The notes beneath the pieces were generated by a model, which was not told where the DNA came from, ran no database searches, and saw nothing but the letters and a program-made list of their open reading frames with translations. A program made the position numbers and the translations under genes. Of a DNA stretch of 64,000 nucleotides, positions 1 to 8,191 are shown one piece after another (positions within the stretch are counted from its first letter, which is position 1; each line of letters opens with the position of its first letter). The stretch is taken from positions 8,030 to 72,029 of the forward strand of contig CAKTBG010000008.1 of NCBI GenBank assembly GCA_934533135.1. Reading direction: 5' to 3'. Source of the stretch: an uncultured Faecalibacterium sp. GTDB lineage: Bacteria; Bacillota; Clostridia; Oscillospirales; Ruminococcaceae.

Positions 1-1867
1 TCTCGCCGCCGGCATGACCATGCCTGCCTTTGCTGCATCCAAGGCGACCTTTGAGAAATCCGAGACCGTGTACACGGTGATGAACGCCGACGGCTCTGCC
101 AAGAGCACCACCGTCAGCGAGCATCTGTACAGCGCAAACGGCCTGTCCAGCGTGACCGACCGCAGCACCCTGACCAACATCCAGAATACCGAGAGCAGCG
201 CGGAGTTTACGCAGGACGGCGAGAAGCTGGTCTGGAACACCGACGACACGGACGTGTACTATAAAGGCGAGACGACCCGTCCGCTGCCCATCACCGCCAA
301 AGTGACCTATCAAATGGACGGCGTGGAGACCCCGCTGGAAAATCTGATCGGCAAGAGCGGCCACCTGACCGTGACCGTGGATCTGACCAACAACGAGACC
401 GGCACCGTCGAGGTGAACGGCAAGACCCGCACCATCGTCACCCCGCTGATCACCGCCGTGGGCGTGGTCTTTGGCGAGGATGCCTCCAATGTCACCGCAG
501 AGCACGGTGTGCTGGAGAGTGCAGCCAAGAGCTCCGTGGCCGCCTTCGTTACCCTGCCGGGCGTCAAGGATTCGCTGGACGGCCTGCTGCCCAGCGACCT
601 GTCCACCATCGAGGACTATCTGCAGGATCGTGTGACCGTTGAGGCCGATGTGACCGAGCTGACCGCACCCCAGATCATGCTGGCCTGCGCCACCAGCGCG
701 GACGCTCTGGGAAAGGACAATGTGTTCGACCTGAGCAGCATCAACGAGCTGACCGACGGCATCAAGCAGCTGAACGACGCCATGAGCCAGCTCATGGACG
801 GCGCATCCCAGCTGGTGGACGGTGCTTCCCAGCTGGCCACCGGCGGTCTGGCTCTGCTGGACGGCGCAAGCCAGCTCAAGACCGGTGCCAACGCCCTGAA
901 TGACGGCCTCGGCCAGCTGACCGACGGTCTGGACACCCTGACCGCCAACAACGCCGCCCTGAATGCCGGTGCCCAGCAGGTGGCCGACGGCGTTCTGGCT
1001 TCGGCCAACAGCACTCTGATGGAGGGCGGTCTGATCGACCAGCCCATGACGTGGGAAAACTACGCCTCTGTCATCGACGACATCCTGACGCTCGGCGACA
1101 AGACGCTGGCTGCCGGCCGCAAGAAGATGATCCGCACCATCTGGGAGCAGGCTCCGAACTTCAAGGCCAGCCAGCTGGACACTGCCCTGTATCTGGCCGC
1201 CACCAAGACCAACGATGACCTCGAAGCAGCTCTGAAGCTGATGCAGAATCTCGACCCGTCCTTCCTGAGCGGCCTTGTTGAAAAGCTGACCGACGCCGAC
1301 GCCCAGCAGAAGATCCACGACGAGCTGTACCTGCAGGTCAAGAACAGCGACGATATGGCCAGCGTTGCGGCCCTGAAGACCAGCCTGAGCCAGATCCAGT
1401 ACTTCGTCTCCAGCGTCAACCAGTACACCAACGGTGTGGCCACCGCTGCCGACGGCGCACACTCGGCCAAGGAGGGCAGTGCGCAGCTGGCTTCCGGCAC
1501 CAAGACCCTCTTCGACGGCGTGAACACCCTGAACGACGGTGTGGGGCAGCTGAGCGACGGCACCGTGCAGCTGAACGACGGCCTGAACCAGTTCAACGAG
1601 GAAGGCATCTCCAAGCTGACCGGCTCGCTGGACACCGACCAGATCCACGCCCTCAAGACCGTTCTGGACGAGATGACCGACCGCCTCGACGCCTACACCA
1701 GCTTTGCCGGTGCCCCCGAGGAGGCTTCCAGCAGCGTGAAATTCATCTATAAGACCGGCGAGACCGTCGCCGCCGTGGAGAACACCGCCGACACCGCGGC
1801 AACGGTGCAGGAAGGCAACTTCTTCACCCGCCTGTGGCAGCGGATCGTCAACCTGTTCAAGTTCTGA
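1..1867 (+). CDS. secreted heptad-repeat (xxxLxxG, YhgE/Pip-like) protein, 5' partial
   Basis: The reading frame is open to the left edge, and the first visible residues (LAAG then MTMPAFAA) look like the end of a signal peptide, so the true start lies upstream; the ATG at 14 is internal. About 620 residues are visible. A beta-rich N-terminal part (roughly residues 10-230) is followed by two blocks of a seven-residue repeat of type L-x-D-G-x-x-Q (about 250-330 and 480-545), as in xxxLxxG heptad proteins related to the extracellular part of YhgE/Pip. The C-terminus ends in a short amphipathic stretch (LWQRIVNLFKF) and no clear transmembrane helix is visible. An envelope or export-associated role is inferred; no enzymatic motif is seen. 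A strong terminator follows 45 bases downstream. Confidence 0.75.
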   Translation, partial: LAAGMTMPAFAASKATFEKSETVYTVMNADGSAKSTTVSEHLYSANGLSSVTDRSTLTNIQNTESSAEFTQDGEKLVWNTDDTDVYYKGETTRPLPITAKVTYQMDGVETPLENLIGKSGHLTVTVDLTNNETGTVEVNGKTRTIVTPLITAVGVVFGEDASNVTAEHGVLESAAKSSVAAFVTLPGVKDSLDGLLPSDLSTIEDYLQDRVTVEADVTELTAPQIMLACATSADALGKDNVFDLSSINELTDGIKQLNDAMSQLMDGASQLVDGASQLATGGLALLDGASQLKTGANALNDGLGQLTDGLDTLTANNAALNAGAQQVADGVLASANSTLMEGGLIDQPMTWENYASVIDDILTLGDKTLAAGRKKMIRTIWEQAPNFKASQLDTALYLAATKTNDDLEAALKLMQNLDPSFLSGLVEKLTDADAQQKIHDELYLQVKNSDDMASVAALKTSLSQIQYFVSSVNQYTNGVATAADGAHSAKEGSAQLASGTKTLFDGVNTLNDGVGQLSDGTVQLNDGLNQFNEEGISKLTGSLDTDQIHALKTVLDEMTDRLDAYTSFAGAPEEASSSVKFIYKTGETVAAVENTADTAATVQEGNFFTRLWQRIVNLFKF

Positions 1868-1911
1868 GCACTTCCCTGAGAACCCCTGCATAGAAAGATC
1901 TGCATAAAACC

Positions 1912-1966
1912 AAAGAGCGTCCCCGATCCGATGGGCATCCCATCGGCCGGGTGACGCTCTTTTTGT
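1912..1966 (+). terminator. rho-independent terminator
   Basis: AAAGAGCGTC pairs with GACGCTCTTT around a GC-rich inner stem and is followed by a T-run. It ends the transcript of the heptad-repeat protein. Confidence 0.85.
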
Positions 1967-2021
1967 CGGTTTTTTGGAGAGGACACTGCGGTCAAGGCGG
2001 AGAGAATCGGCAAGAACCTGT

Positions 2022-2084
2022 CGTTTCGTGTTATTTTTCAGGAACACAATACGATATGGACGAATGAGAAAGCTCTGGTATAAT
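2022..2084 (+). promoter_or_regulatory. operator-like inverted repeat and promoter of the small peptide gene
   Basis: CGTTTCGTGTT (2022-2032) and AACACAATACG (2043-2053) form an imperfect 11-base inverted repeat (9/11) with a 10-base spacer. It continues as ATATGG and lies where a -35 box would be, 19 bases before a consensus TATAAT (2079-2084). The left arm, reverse-complemented, is the same ATAACACGAAACGA that stands upstream of the ABC exporter at 3403-3416, so one regulator probably controls both genes. Direction, activation or repression, cannot be read; the lack of a clear -35 fits activation. Confidence 0.65.
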
Positions 2085-2162
2085 ACACTATCGCAAGGCA
2101 GGAAATGAGCGCAGCATCAAAAGTTGAATTGCTATAAAATTATAAAAAAGGTGGATGACAAA

Positions 2163-2378
2163 ATGAAAAAACTGATTTCGATTGTTCTTACGGCTGTGCT
2201 GTGTGGAACGATGATGACGACTACATCTTTGGCCAACTGCTCTGCGGAAAAACAGCCTTCCGATGAGCGTCCTTCTTCCTCTTCTTCGGAGCAGGAAAAC
2301 AAGGAGGAAAATAAAAAGGGTGCGGATTATCCAACAAATCCTGCCGATGCACAGAATCCGCAAGGAGAACTTACTTAA
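2163..2378 (+). CDS. small secreted peptide, candidate pheromone precursor
   Basis: 71 residues. The start is chosen at 2163 because AGGTGG sits about 8 bases upstream. It begins MKK, followed by a hydrophobic segment (about residues 4-22) and a TSLA-N junction that fits signal peptidase I. The Cys right after (LANC) is a poor lipobox because Asn stands at -1. The mature part is short, polar and acidic: a serine run, a Glu/Lys-rich stretch and a C-terminus rich in Pro, Asn and Gln. No known family is recognised. The gene converges on and overlaps by four bases the stop of an HTH-TPR regulator, and its promoter shares an operator with the ABC exporter. A signalling peptide precursor is therefore inferred; a secreted peptide of other function is the alternative. 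Confidence 0.6.
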   Translation: MKKLISIVLTAVLCGTMMTTTSLANCSAEKQPSDERPSSSSSEQENKEENKKGADYPTNPADAQNPQGELT

Positions 2379-3292
2379 TCAGAAAATTCTAATCCGAGAT
2401 ATTTTTTTGCTTCCTGTTTTGTGATCTCTAAATCTTTCTGCCATCCGATTGCTTGACAAATATAATAAGCTTGGCGATAGGCTTTTGCGCTTTCGGCATC
2501 GTTTCCCAAAAAATGATTGCACTCGGCATAGATCTCAATGCATCCGGAAAGAAGCTGAAAGTGTCCGTATTTGATGCAGGCGTCTTTCCCTTCAAGGGCA
2601 AGCTGCGCACCTTCCTCGTAGCGGCCACATAGATCCAATACCCGGGCGTAGTTGTATAAAATAAGAGGCAAAATTCCAGTAGATGTAATTGTTTCCTGAT
2701 AGTGTTTGCGCACATATTTCAGCAGCTGATAAAAGATATCAGCTGCTTTTTTATTGTTTCCGGAAGCAGAATAGGCATTCGCAAGCTGATTTATTGTTTT
2801 GATTTCATCTCTGCTATAGATATGACCTTCAATTTCATCCAACGAAAAAGACGGAACAGTTAATTGAATTGCACGCATTAAAAGTTCGATTTGTTCGTCG
2901 GTAGAGTATTGACCATTTATACTGCCAAGGAGTGCTTTGGAGCGAAGGATGAATTGCTGTGTCAGGTGATCATCCGGCCGGGAAAGTTTCTCTAATTGAG
3001 TGAGTTTTTTAAGACACGCTTCTTGTTGTCGCGTTGCATTGCAGGCGACAATTTCTTTTTCCAAAGCTTCGATTTCCAGCTCGTCTTTGCTCAGTAAGGC
3101 GTAATAACGGTCGTCCGGCAGGTCAAGACGCTGTAAGATGGCGTTGATCCGGGAACGACTGGGCGTCTGCTTGCCATTTTCGATCCGGGAAAGGGTGATT
3201 GGCTCACAGATGCCGTTGCAGACTTCCTCTTGTGTCAGCCCAAGATCCAGCCTGCGCTGGCGGATAAACTCTCCAAGAAGGAAATTTTGCAT
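2375..3292 (-). CDS. HTH-TPR transcriptional regulator, RNPP/Rgg-like
   Basis: 305 residues, starting at the ATG at 3292 because AAAGGCGG precedes it; the longer frame to 3334 would include the -10 box. Residues about 5-60 are an XRE-type helix-turn-helix (LTQEEVCNGICEPITLSRIE). The rest is helical with TPR-like repeats (for example near 140-160, 180-200 and 215-240), the architecture of peptide-sensing RNPP regulators such as PlcR and Rgg, and of the RRNPP regulators described in clostridia. It lies tail-to-tail with the small secreted peptide gene and head-to-head with an ABC exporter. Codon use is clearly AT-richer than the surroundings, suggesting acquisition. Peptide binding is inferred, not shown. 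Confidence 0.8.
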   Translation of the reverse strand: MQNFLLGEFIRQRRLDLGLTQEEVCNGICEPITLSRIENGKQTPSRSRINAILQRLDLPDDRYYALLSKDELEIEALEKEIVACNATRQQEACLKKLTQLEKLSRPDDHLTQQFILRSKALLGSINGQYSTDEQIELLMRAIQLTVPSFSLDEIEGHIYSRDEIKTINQLANAYSASGNNKKAADIFYQLLKYVRKHYQETITSTGILPLILYNYARVLDLCGRYEEGAQLALEGKDACIKYGHFQLLSGCIEIYAECNHFLGNDAESAKAYRQAYYICQAIGWQKDLEITKQEAKKYLGLEFSD

Positions 3293-3324
3293 GATGGGTA
3301 CCGCCTTTCTGGTTTGATAGTTGT

Positions 3325-3353
3325 AGTATAGCATAACAAAATGGGGCTTTCCA
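3325..3353 (-). promoter_or_regulatory. promoter of the HTH-TPR regulator
   Basis: On the minus strand TATACT (3325-3330) follows TGGAAA (3348-3353) at 17 bases. This places transcription start just ahead of the ribosome binding site of the start at 3292. Confidence 0.5.
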
Positions 3354-3382
3354 GTGACGATGGGGGAAAAATAGGATGAATT

Positions 3383-3447
3383 ATATCATTTTGTTTTTTT
3401 TTATAACACGAAACGATATGGTCGGCCAGGGATTTGTATGATAAGAT
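3383..3447 (+). promoter_or_regulatory. operator-like repeat and promoter of the ABC exporter
   Basis: AACACGAAACGATATGG (3405-3421) matches the peptide-gene element AACACAATACGATATGG (2043-2059) at 15 of 17 positions. Upstream, ATATCATTTTGTT (3383-3395) is a degenerate inverted arm. A -10-like TAAGAT (3442-3447) lies 20 bases downstream of the element, against 19 bases in the peptide promoter. No -35 consensus is visible. Confidence 0.6.
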
Positions 3448-3489
3448 ATAGGCACCGAAAGACAAAATTGGGAATGAAGGGAAAGCATT

Positions 3490-5091
3490 ATGAAATATTA
3501 CCTCAAAAAATTCTGGAAGCCAGCTGCGGCGGCCGCCGCGCTCATGATTCTGGCGTATGGTCTGCAGGTGTACACGAGTTTGCTGCAGATCCAGATCATG
3601 CAGTCGCTGCTGGACGGAGATCTGAAAATGTTTCTGCTGAAAATCGTGCTGTCGCTGGCCGTATGGCTTGTGATTGTGCTGTGTCTGATCGGCGAAACCG
3701 TTTTTCAGGGGCGCACCGTCCGGCAGATCAATAACGCCCTGCGCCGGGATATGGCGGTCGGGCTGCTGCGCAAAACACATCAGGAGTATCACAAACTTGA
3801 GAGCGGAGAATATCTCTCCCAGTTTACGAACGATGTCAATCAGATCAATCAGCTGGCATGGACGCCGTTTTTTGTTCTGATCGGAGCGGCTGCACAGGTG
3901 GCCTGCGGCATCGCTGCACTGGCGTCGATCCATTGGCTGCTGCTGGCGGCGTCGCTTGTGATCGCCGTCATCATGATCTTTGTACCAAGACTGTTCAACC
4001 AACAGCTGGGGCAGGTGGGTGCAGAATGTTCTGCAAATCAGTCGGATGGAATCAGCAAAATCAAAGACCTGCTGGCAGGCTACGATGTTCTGCGCTTTTT
4101 TGGGAAGGATGCCCGATTCACCACAGGGATCTATCGTGCCAGCGATCAGATCGAGGCGGCGGGCTACAAACTGAATGTGACGAAGGATTGCATCGGCAAT
4201 GGGCTGGCTTATGTGAGCGCGCTTTGTCAGGTATCGGTTTCGGTGCTCCTTGGCGTGCTGATTTTCCATGGCAGGATCCCGCTGGCAGCCTTTATGGGAA
4301 CCGGAAATATCTGTGCAGGCGTGTATAACGGACTGAATCAGATCTCGAAGCTGTCGGTGTCCTTTGCGGCAAGCAGACCGTATTTTGCCAAGATCACCTG
4401 CCATGTGGAGGACAGGCAGGCGGAGCAAAAGACGTTGCGGCCTTTTGCACACGCCATCTCGGTCGAAAATCTTTCCTTCTGCTACGGCGAAAAGCCTATT
4501 TTGGAAAATGTATCCTTCCGGTTTGAAAAAGGGAAAAAATATGCGCTGACCGGGCCTTCCGGCTGCGGAAAGTCTACATTGCTGAAACTTCTGCTGGGTT
4601 GGCTGCCCGATTATACGGGGCACATTTCTTTGGATGAAACCGACATCCGCACCGTTGCGCCGGAACAGCTGCAGCAGCAGATGAGCTATATCGAGCAGAA
4701 TGTATTCCTGTTCAACACCACCATCCGGGAGAACATCACGCTGGGCGAGGAGTTCCCGGAGGAGCAGCTGCAAAAGGCAGTGCAGGACAGCGCACTGGCG
4801 GGGGATCTGGCGTGGATGCCGGACGGGTTGGATACCGTCGTCGGGGAAGAGGGCTGCAACGTCTCCGGCGGACAGAAGCAGCGCATCGCCATCGCCCGTG
4901 CGCTCATTCACAAGCGTTCCATCCTGCTGGTGGACGAAGGCACGAGTGCGCTGGACGCCAAGAATGCCGACCTTGTGGAAAAGAGCCTGCTGGCAAACCC
5001 TGACCTGACCCTCATCCTCATCAGCCACCATCTGACCCCGGAGCGGAAAGCGCAGTTCGACCGGGTCTATGCGATGGAAGCAGCAAGATGA
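3490..5091 (+). CDS. ABC exporter, fused membrane and ATPase domains
   Basis: 533 residues with GAAGGG upstream of the ATG. The N-terminal ~310 residues hold about six membrane segments of an ABC type-1 exporter. The ATPase domain follows, with Walker A GPSGCGKST, a Q-loop (YIEQNVFLF), signature VSGGQ, Walker B ILLVDEGTSALD with the catalytic Glu present, and an H-loop (LISHH). One gene carries a half-transporter, so it would act as a homodimer; no partner is adjacent. There is no N-terminal C39 peptidase domain, so it would not process a double-glycine leader. Its promoter shares the operator of the neighbouring small secreted peptide, pointing to export of a peptide or toxic compound under control of the HTH-TPR regulator (inferred). 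Confidence 0.85.
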   Translation: MKYYLKKFWKPAAAAAALMILAYGLQVYTSLLQIQIMQSLLDGDLKMFLLKIVLSLAVWLVIVLCLIGETVFQGRTVRQINNALRRDMAVGLLRKTHQEYHKLESGEYLSQFTNDVNQINQLAWTPFFVLIGAAAQVACGIAALASIHWLLLAASLVIAVIMIFVPRLFNQQLGQVGAECSANQSDGISKIKDLLAGYDVLRFFGKDARFTTGIYRASDQIEAAGYKLNVTKDCIGNGLAYVSALCQVSVSVLLGVLIFHGRIPLAAFMGTGNICAGVYNGLNQISKLSVSFAASRPYFAKITCHVEDRQAEQKTLRPFAHAISVENLSFCYGEKPILENVSFRFEKGKKYALTGPSGCGKSTLLKLLLGWLPDYTGHISLDETDIRTVAPEQLQQQMSYIEQNVFLFNTTIRENITLGEEFPEEQLQKAVQDSALAGDLAWMPDGLDTVVGEEGCNVSGGQKQRIAIARALIHKRSILLVDEGTSALDAKNADLVEKSLLANPDLTLILISHHLTPERKAQFDRVYAMEAAR

Positions 5092-5098
5092 GGACAAA

Positions 5099-5155
5099 TG
5101 CACCCGAACGATTTCGCGGACTTCCGATCCTGCGATGCGTTCGGGTGTGTTTCGT
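5099..5155 (+). terminator. hairpin downstream of the ABC exporter
   Basis: CACCCGAACG (5101-5110) pairs with CGTTCGGGTG (5138-5147). The T-run is broken (TGTTTCGTTT), so termination may be partial. Confidence 0.6.
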
Positions 5156-5230
5156 TTGAGCGGGTTGCTCTGTTCTGGCGGACGCTGCGCGGGGCGGGCG
5201 AGGCCGTTTGGAAAGCCCGCACAGCCCATC

Positions 5231-5259
5231 TTGACCATTTTTCGGATTGGATGTATTAT
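5231..5259 (+). promoter_or_regulatory. promoter of the MATE transporter
   Basis: TTGACC (5231-5236), 17 bases, TATTAT (5254-5259). This separates the MATE gene from the exporter transcript. Confidence 0.7.
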
Positions 5260-5349
5260 AAAACTTACGGCATAATTTTTGTGCGAAGAGACGAAGCCTG
5301 CCGCTGGTGTACGGTGGGAAACGAAAACGGAATAGAAAAGGAGAAGATC

Positions 5350-6714
5350 ATGGCGCAGACCGCAGTGGAACCCGAGCAGAAAAAGACTCGGCTGATGACC
5401 GAGGGCAGCATCTGGAAAAACATCCTGCTGTTCTCGGTGCCGCTGATCCTTGGCAACCTGCTCCAGCAGCTTTACAATACCGCCGACTCCATCATCGTCG
5501 GCAATTTTCTGGGCAGCAACGCGCTGGCCGCCGTTGGCTCTAGCGGTTCGCCCATTTATCTTCTGATCGGTTTCAGTCAGGGCATCGCCGTCGGTGCGGG
5601 CGTGGTCGTGGCGCAATATCTGGGCGCAAAGGATCGCAAGGACGCGCAGGACGCCATCCATACGTCGCTGGCCATCGCCGCGCTCCTCGGCATTCTGCTG
5701 ACGGTGGGCGGCATCCTGTTCAGCCGCAGCCTGCTGGTCTGGATGAACACCCCGGCCGAGGTTCTGGGCGACGCCGTGACCTATATGCAGATCTACTTCG
5801 GCGGCGTGCTGTTCAGCGTCCTGTACAATATGGCGGCGGGCATCCTGAACGCGGCCGGAAACTCCCAGCGGTCGCTGCTCTATTTGGGCATCGCGTCGGT
5901 GACCAACATCGTTCTCGACCTTGTGTTCATCGCCGGGTTCCGGATGGGCGTGGAGGGCGCGGCCATCGCCACCGACCTGAGCCAGCTGGTGTCCTGCGTG
6001 CTTTCGCTGGCGTTTTTGACCCGGGTGGAGGCGGACTACCGGGTGACCCTGCGCAAGATCCGCCCCCATGCAAAGATGGCATCCCGGATCATCCGGATCG
6101 GCCTGCCGACCGGCATCCAGAACATGGTCATCTCCTTCTCGAACGTGCTGGTGCAGTCCAGCGTCAACGGCTACGGTGCCGCAGCCATGGCCGGATTTGC
6201 CGCGTACATGAAGATCGACGGGTTCAACATCCTGCCGGTGACCAGCTTCAGCATGGCCGCCACCACCTTCGTGGGGCAGAACTACGGCGCGGGCAGGCTC
6301 GACCGGGTCAGGAAGGGCGTGTGGGTCACGCTGGCCATGAGCGTGGTGTATACGCTGGCCGCCGGTGCGCTGCTGCTGTTGTTCCAGAACCCCATCATGC
6401 ACCTGTTCACCAGCGAAGACACCGTGGTGGCGTTCGGCGTGACGGCCATGCATTACTTCTGCCCCTTCTACTTCCTGCTGGGCATCCTGCATGGTCTGGC
6501 GGGCGCAGTGCGCGGCACCGGCAAGAGCGTACCGCCCATGGTGGTGCTGCTGGTCTCGCTCTGCCTGTTCCGGGTGGTGTGGATCCAGTTCGTTCTGCCC
6601 TTCTTCCACAGCATCGACGGGGTGTTCGTGCTTTACCCGGTGTCGTGGGCATTTGGCGCGGTGCTCATGATCCTTTACACATGGAAAGGCAAGTGGATGG
6701 AGCAGGAACCATAA
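5350..6714 (+). CDS. MATE family efflux transporter
   Basis: 454 residues. The start at 5350 follows AAAGGAG; the frame is open further upstream but runs through the promoter. Twelve hydrophobic segments in two similar halves are typical of MATE multidrug/sodium (or proton) antiporters. The N-terminal motif (PLILGNLLQQLYNTADSIIV) and the matching region of the second half (PTGIQNMVISFSNVLVQSSV) are well conserved. Length is normal for the family. It probably exports cationic compounds; the substrate cannot be read. It has its own promoter, so membership in the upstream peptide/exporter system is uncertain. Confidence 0.9.
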   Translation: MAQTAVEPEQKKTRLMTEGSIWKNILLFSVPLILGNLLQQLYNTADSIIVGNFLGSNALAAVGSSGSPIYLLIGFSQGIAVGAGVVVAQYLGAKDRKDAQDAIHTSLAIAALLGILLTVGGILFSRSLLVWMNTPAEVLGDAVTYMQIYFGGVLFSVLYNMAAGILNAAGNSQRSLLYLGIASVTNIVLDLVFIAGFRMGVEGAAIATDLSQLVSCVLSLAFLTRVEADYRVTLRKIRPHAKMASRIIRIGLPTGIQNMVISFSNVLVQSSVNGYGAAAMAGFAAYMKIDGFNILPVTSFSMAATTFVGQNYGAGRLDRVRKGVWVTLAMSVVYTLAAGALLLLFQNPIMHLFTSEDTVVAFGVTAMHYFCPFYFLLGILHGLAGAVRGTGKSVPPMVVLLVSLCLFRVVWIQFVLPFFHSIDGVFVLYPVSWAFGAVLMILYTWKGKWMEQEP

Positions 6715-6748
6715 AAAGCTTTTATGAATAGCCATACGGATTCGGTAT

Positions 6749-6776
6749 TTGTCAAATCGGGAGGGGGTGTGATACT
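6749..6776 (+). promoter_or_regulatory. possible promoter of the split chromate transporter
   Basis: TTGTCA (6749-6754), 16 bases, GATACT (6771-6776), upstream of AAGGAGG and the ATG at 6805. Confidence 0.4.
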
Positions 6777-6804
6777 CTTATCCAGAGAAAAGGAGGAGGC
6801 AGTT

Positions 6805-7419
6805 ATGGAATACAGCAAAGCAGCAACGGCAGAAAAAACCATGCGGGAACAGGAGACCGACCGTCCGTCCGGCCTGCGGATGGCGGCGTACCTGTTCGTT
6901 CAGTTCATCAAGATCGGTGCGTTCACCTTCGGCAGCGGGTGGAGCATTCTGGCGCAGATCGAGCAGGAGTTTGTGGATCGGCGGAAGTGGATCACCAAAA
7001 GCGACCTGATGGAGCTGATCGCGGTGGGCAAGTCGCTGCCGGGCATCATGGTGGCCAATATCACCCTGCTGTTCGGGTACCAGCTGGCCGGTGTTGCGGG
7101 CGGCGTGGCCTGCGCCATCGGCCTGTGCCTGCCGGCGGTGATCGTGCTGACCGCTGTGACTGCCATCTATGACCTCATCAAGTCGAACTACTGGGTCTTT
7201 GCGGCTCTGCGGGGCGTCCAGTGCGCAGTGGTGCCCATCATCGGCAGCGCGGCCATCAGCCTCGGCAAGGAGACCCTGAAAAGCAAGATGGCGATCGTCC
7301 TGTGCATTGGCGCGTTCTGCGTCTGTGCCTTTACCGGCATCAGCAACCTGACGCTGGTGCTCGGCGGCGTCATCGCCAGCCTGATCTGGATGGGGGTGAA
7401 AGAACATGGCCATGCTTGA
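6805..7419 (+). CDS. chromate transporter family protein, first half-subunit
   Basis: 204 residues, preceded by AAGGAGGAGG. It is a short-chain CHR (ChrA-like) protein: one CHR domain with the signature KIGAFTFGSG near residue 40, SLPGIMVANI, and about five to six membrane segments. Short-chain CHR genes occur in tandem pairs whose products together equal one full-length ChrA, and that is the arrangement here: the next gene overlaps by 14 bases. Family members exchange chromate or sulfate-like anions; the natural substrate in a gut anaerobe is unknown. The first ~25 residues are a hydrophilic extension. Confidence 0.85.
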   Translation: MEYSKAATAEKTMREQETDRPSGLRMAAYLFVQFIKIGAFTFGSGWSILAQIEQEFVDRRKWITKSDLMELIAVGKSLPGIMVANITLLFGYQLAGVAGGVACAIGLCLPAVIVLTAVTAIYDLIKSNYWVFAALRGVQCAVVPIIGSAAISLGKETLKSKMAIVLCIGAFCVCAFTGISNLTLVLGGVIASLIWMGVKEHGHA

Positions 7420-7957
7420 GACACTGTTCCAGCTGTTCGTGGCTTTTACGAAGATCGGGTTTACCAGCTTCGGCGGCACCTCGATGATCCCCCTGATCAT
7501 GGAGGAAATGTCCGCCCACGGGTGGATGAACGAGGCGGATCTGTCCAATCTGGTTGCCATCGCCGAGATGACCCCCGGTTCGCTGGGCGTCAACTGCGCC
7601 ACCTTTGCGGGCACCAAGACCGCCGGCTTGATCGGCGGCGTGGCGGCCGTTCTGGGCGTCCTCTGCCCGACCCTGACCCTGACGCTGGCCGCGGCCATCT
7701 TCTTCCACAAGTTCCGGGAGAGCAAGGTCATGGGCTATATCATGCGCTTTGTCAAGCCCATCTGCATCGGCATGATCGCGCAGGTGCTGGTCAGCCTGAG
7801 TATGCAGAACTACGTCGCTGCTTCCGGTTGGCCCGACCCGCTGGCCATCGCCATCGGTGCCGTCTGCTTCTACCTGATCCGCTGGCGGAAGATGGCGGTT
7901 CCCAAAGTCATCGGCATCGCCGCCGTGCTGGGCTTGGTGAGCTTTGGCGTGCTGTGA
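7406..7957 (+). CDS. chromate transporter family protein, second half-subunit
   Basis: 183 residues, overlapping the preceding CHR gene by 14 bases, so translation is probably coupled. It carries the CHR signature FTKIGFTSFGGTSM near the N-terminus and EMTPGSLGVNCATFAG, followed by hydrophobic segments. Together with the upstream gene it should form a heteromeric anion transporter with antiparallel halves. A terminator follows 24 bases after the stop. Confidence 0.85.
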   Translation: MAMLETLFQLFVAFTKIGFTSFGGTSMIPLIMEEMSAHGWMNEADLSNLVAIAEMTPGSLGVNCATFAGTKTAGLIGGVAAVLGVLCPTLTLTLAAAIFFHKFRESKVMGYIMRFVKPICIGMIAQVLVSLSMQNYVAASGWPDPLAIAIGAVCFYLIRWRKMAVPKVIGIAAVLGLVSFGVL

Positions 7958-7980
7958 AGAGATCATTCCGGATAAAAACG

Positions 7981-8018
7981 AACCCGCTCCTGAGAGATTT
8001 TCCACAGGAGTGGGTTTT
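7981..8018 (+). terminator. rho-independent terminator of the chromate transporter pair
   Basis: AACCCGCTCCTG pairs with CAGGAGTGGGTT (one G-T), followed by TTTTGG. Confidence 0.75.
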
Positions 8019-8023
8019 GGCTT

Positions 8024-8052
8024 TTGAATTGAAATTTTGTGAAACTTATGAT
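8024..8052 (+). promoter_or_regulatory. promoter of the toxin-like mRNA (RNA I)
   Basis: TTGAAT (8024-8029), 17 bases, TATGAT (8047-8052). Transcription would start near 8059, just ahead of the 17-base element at 8063. Confidence 0.75.
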
Positions 8053-8062
8053 ACACTGAGGG

Positions 8063-8079
8063 CGAAAGGTGCTGTCTGC
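8063..8079 (+). repeat. 17-base inverted repeat, left copy
   Basis: CGAAAGGTGCTGTCTGC is a perfect inverted copy of 8408-8424. Both predicted transcripts, forward and reverse, would begin with this same leader. It contains AGGTGCTG, which is also directly repeated at 8394-8401. Confidence 0.9.
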
Positions 8080-8134
8080 ACCACAGGTGGTCAGCCCCTC
8101 CCGGCGGAATGTCCGGGGGAGGTTTACTGAAGTT

Positions 8135-8184
8135 CTCCTCCGGACGGTATGAATGTTCAACGAGCAGGAAGCCCAAAGGAGGAG
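8135..8184 (+). promoter_or_regulatory. ribosome-binding-site sequestering stem in the toxin mRNA
   Basis: CTCCTCC (8135-8141) can pair with the Shine-Dalgarno GGAGGAG (8178-8184) of the small membrane protein at 8192. This would hide the ribosome site in the full-length transcript, a common feature of type I toxin mRNAs. Confidence 0.55.
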
Positions 8185-8191
8185 TTCCATC

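Noticed and set aside
2226..2236. Lipobox in the small secreted peptide (LANC)
   Set aside because: Asn at the -1 position is not accepted by the usual lipobox rule, so signal peptidase I cleavage is preferred; kept only as an alternative.
3235..6735. Very long open frame on the minus strand (over 1,100 codons) across the ABC and MATE genes
   Set aside because: Its product is dominated by His, Gln, Arg and Asp in the manner of an antisense frame of GC-rich codons; the plus-strand genes have clear domains, ribosome sites and promoters.
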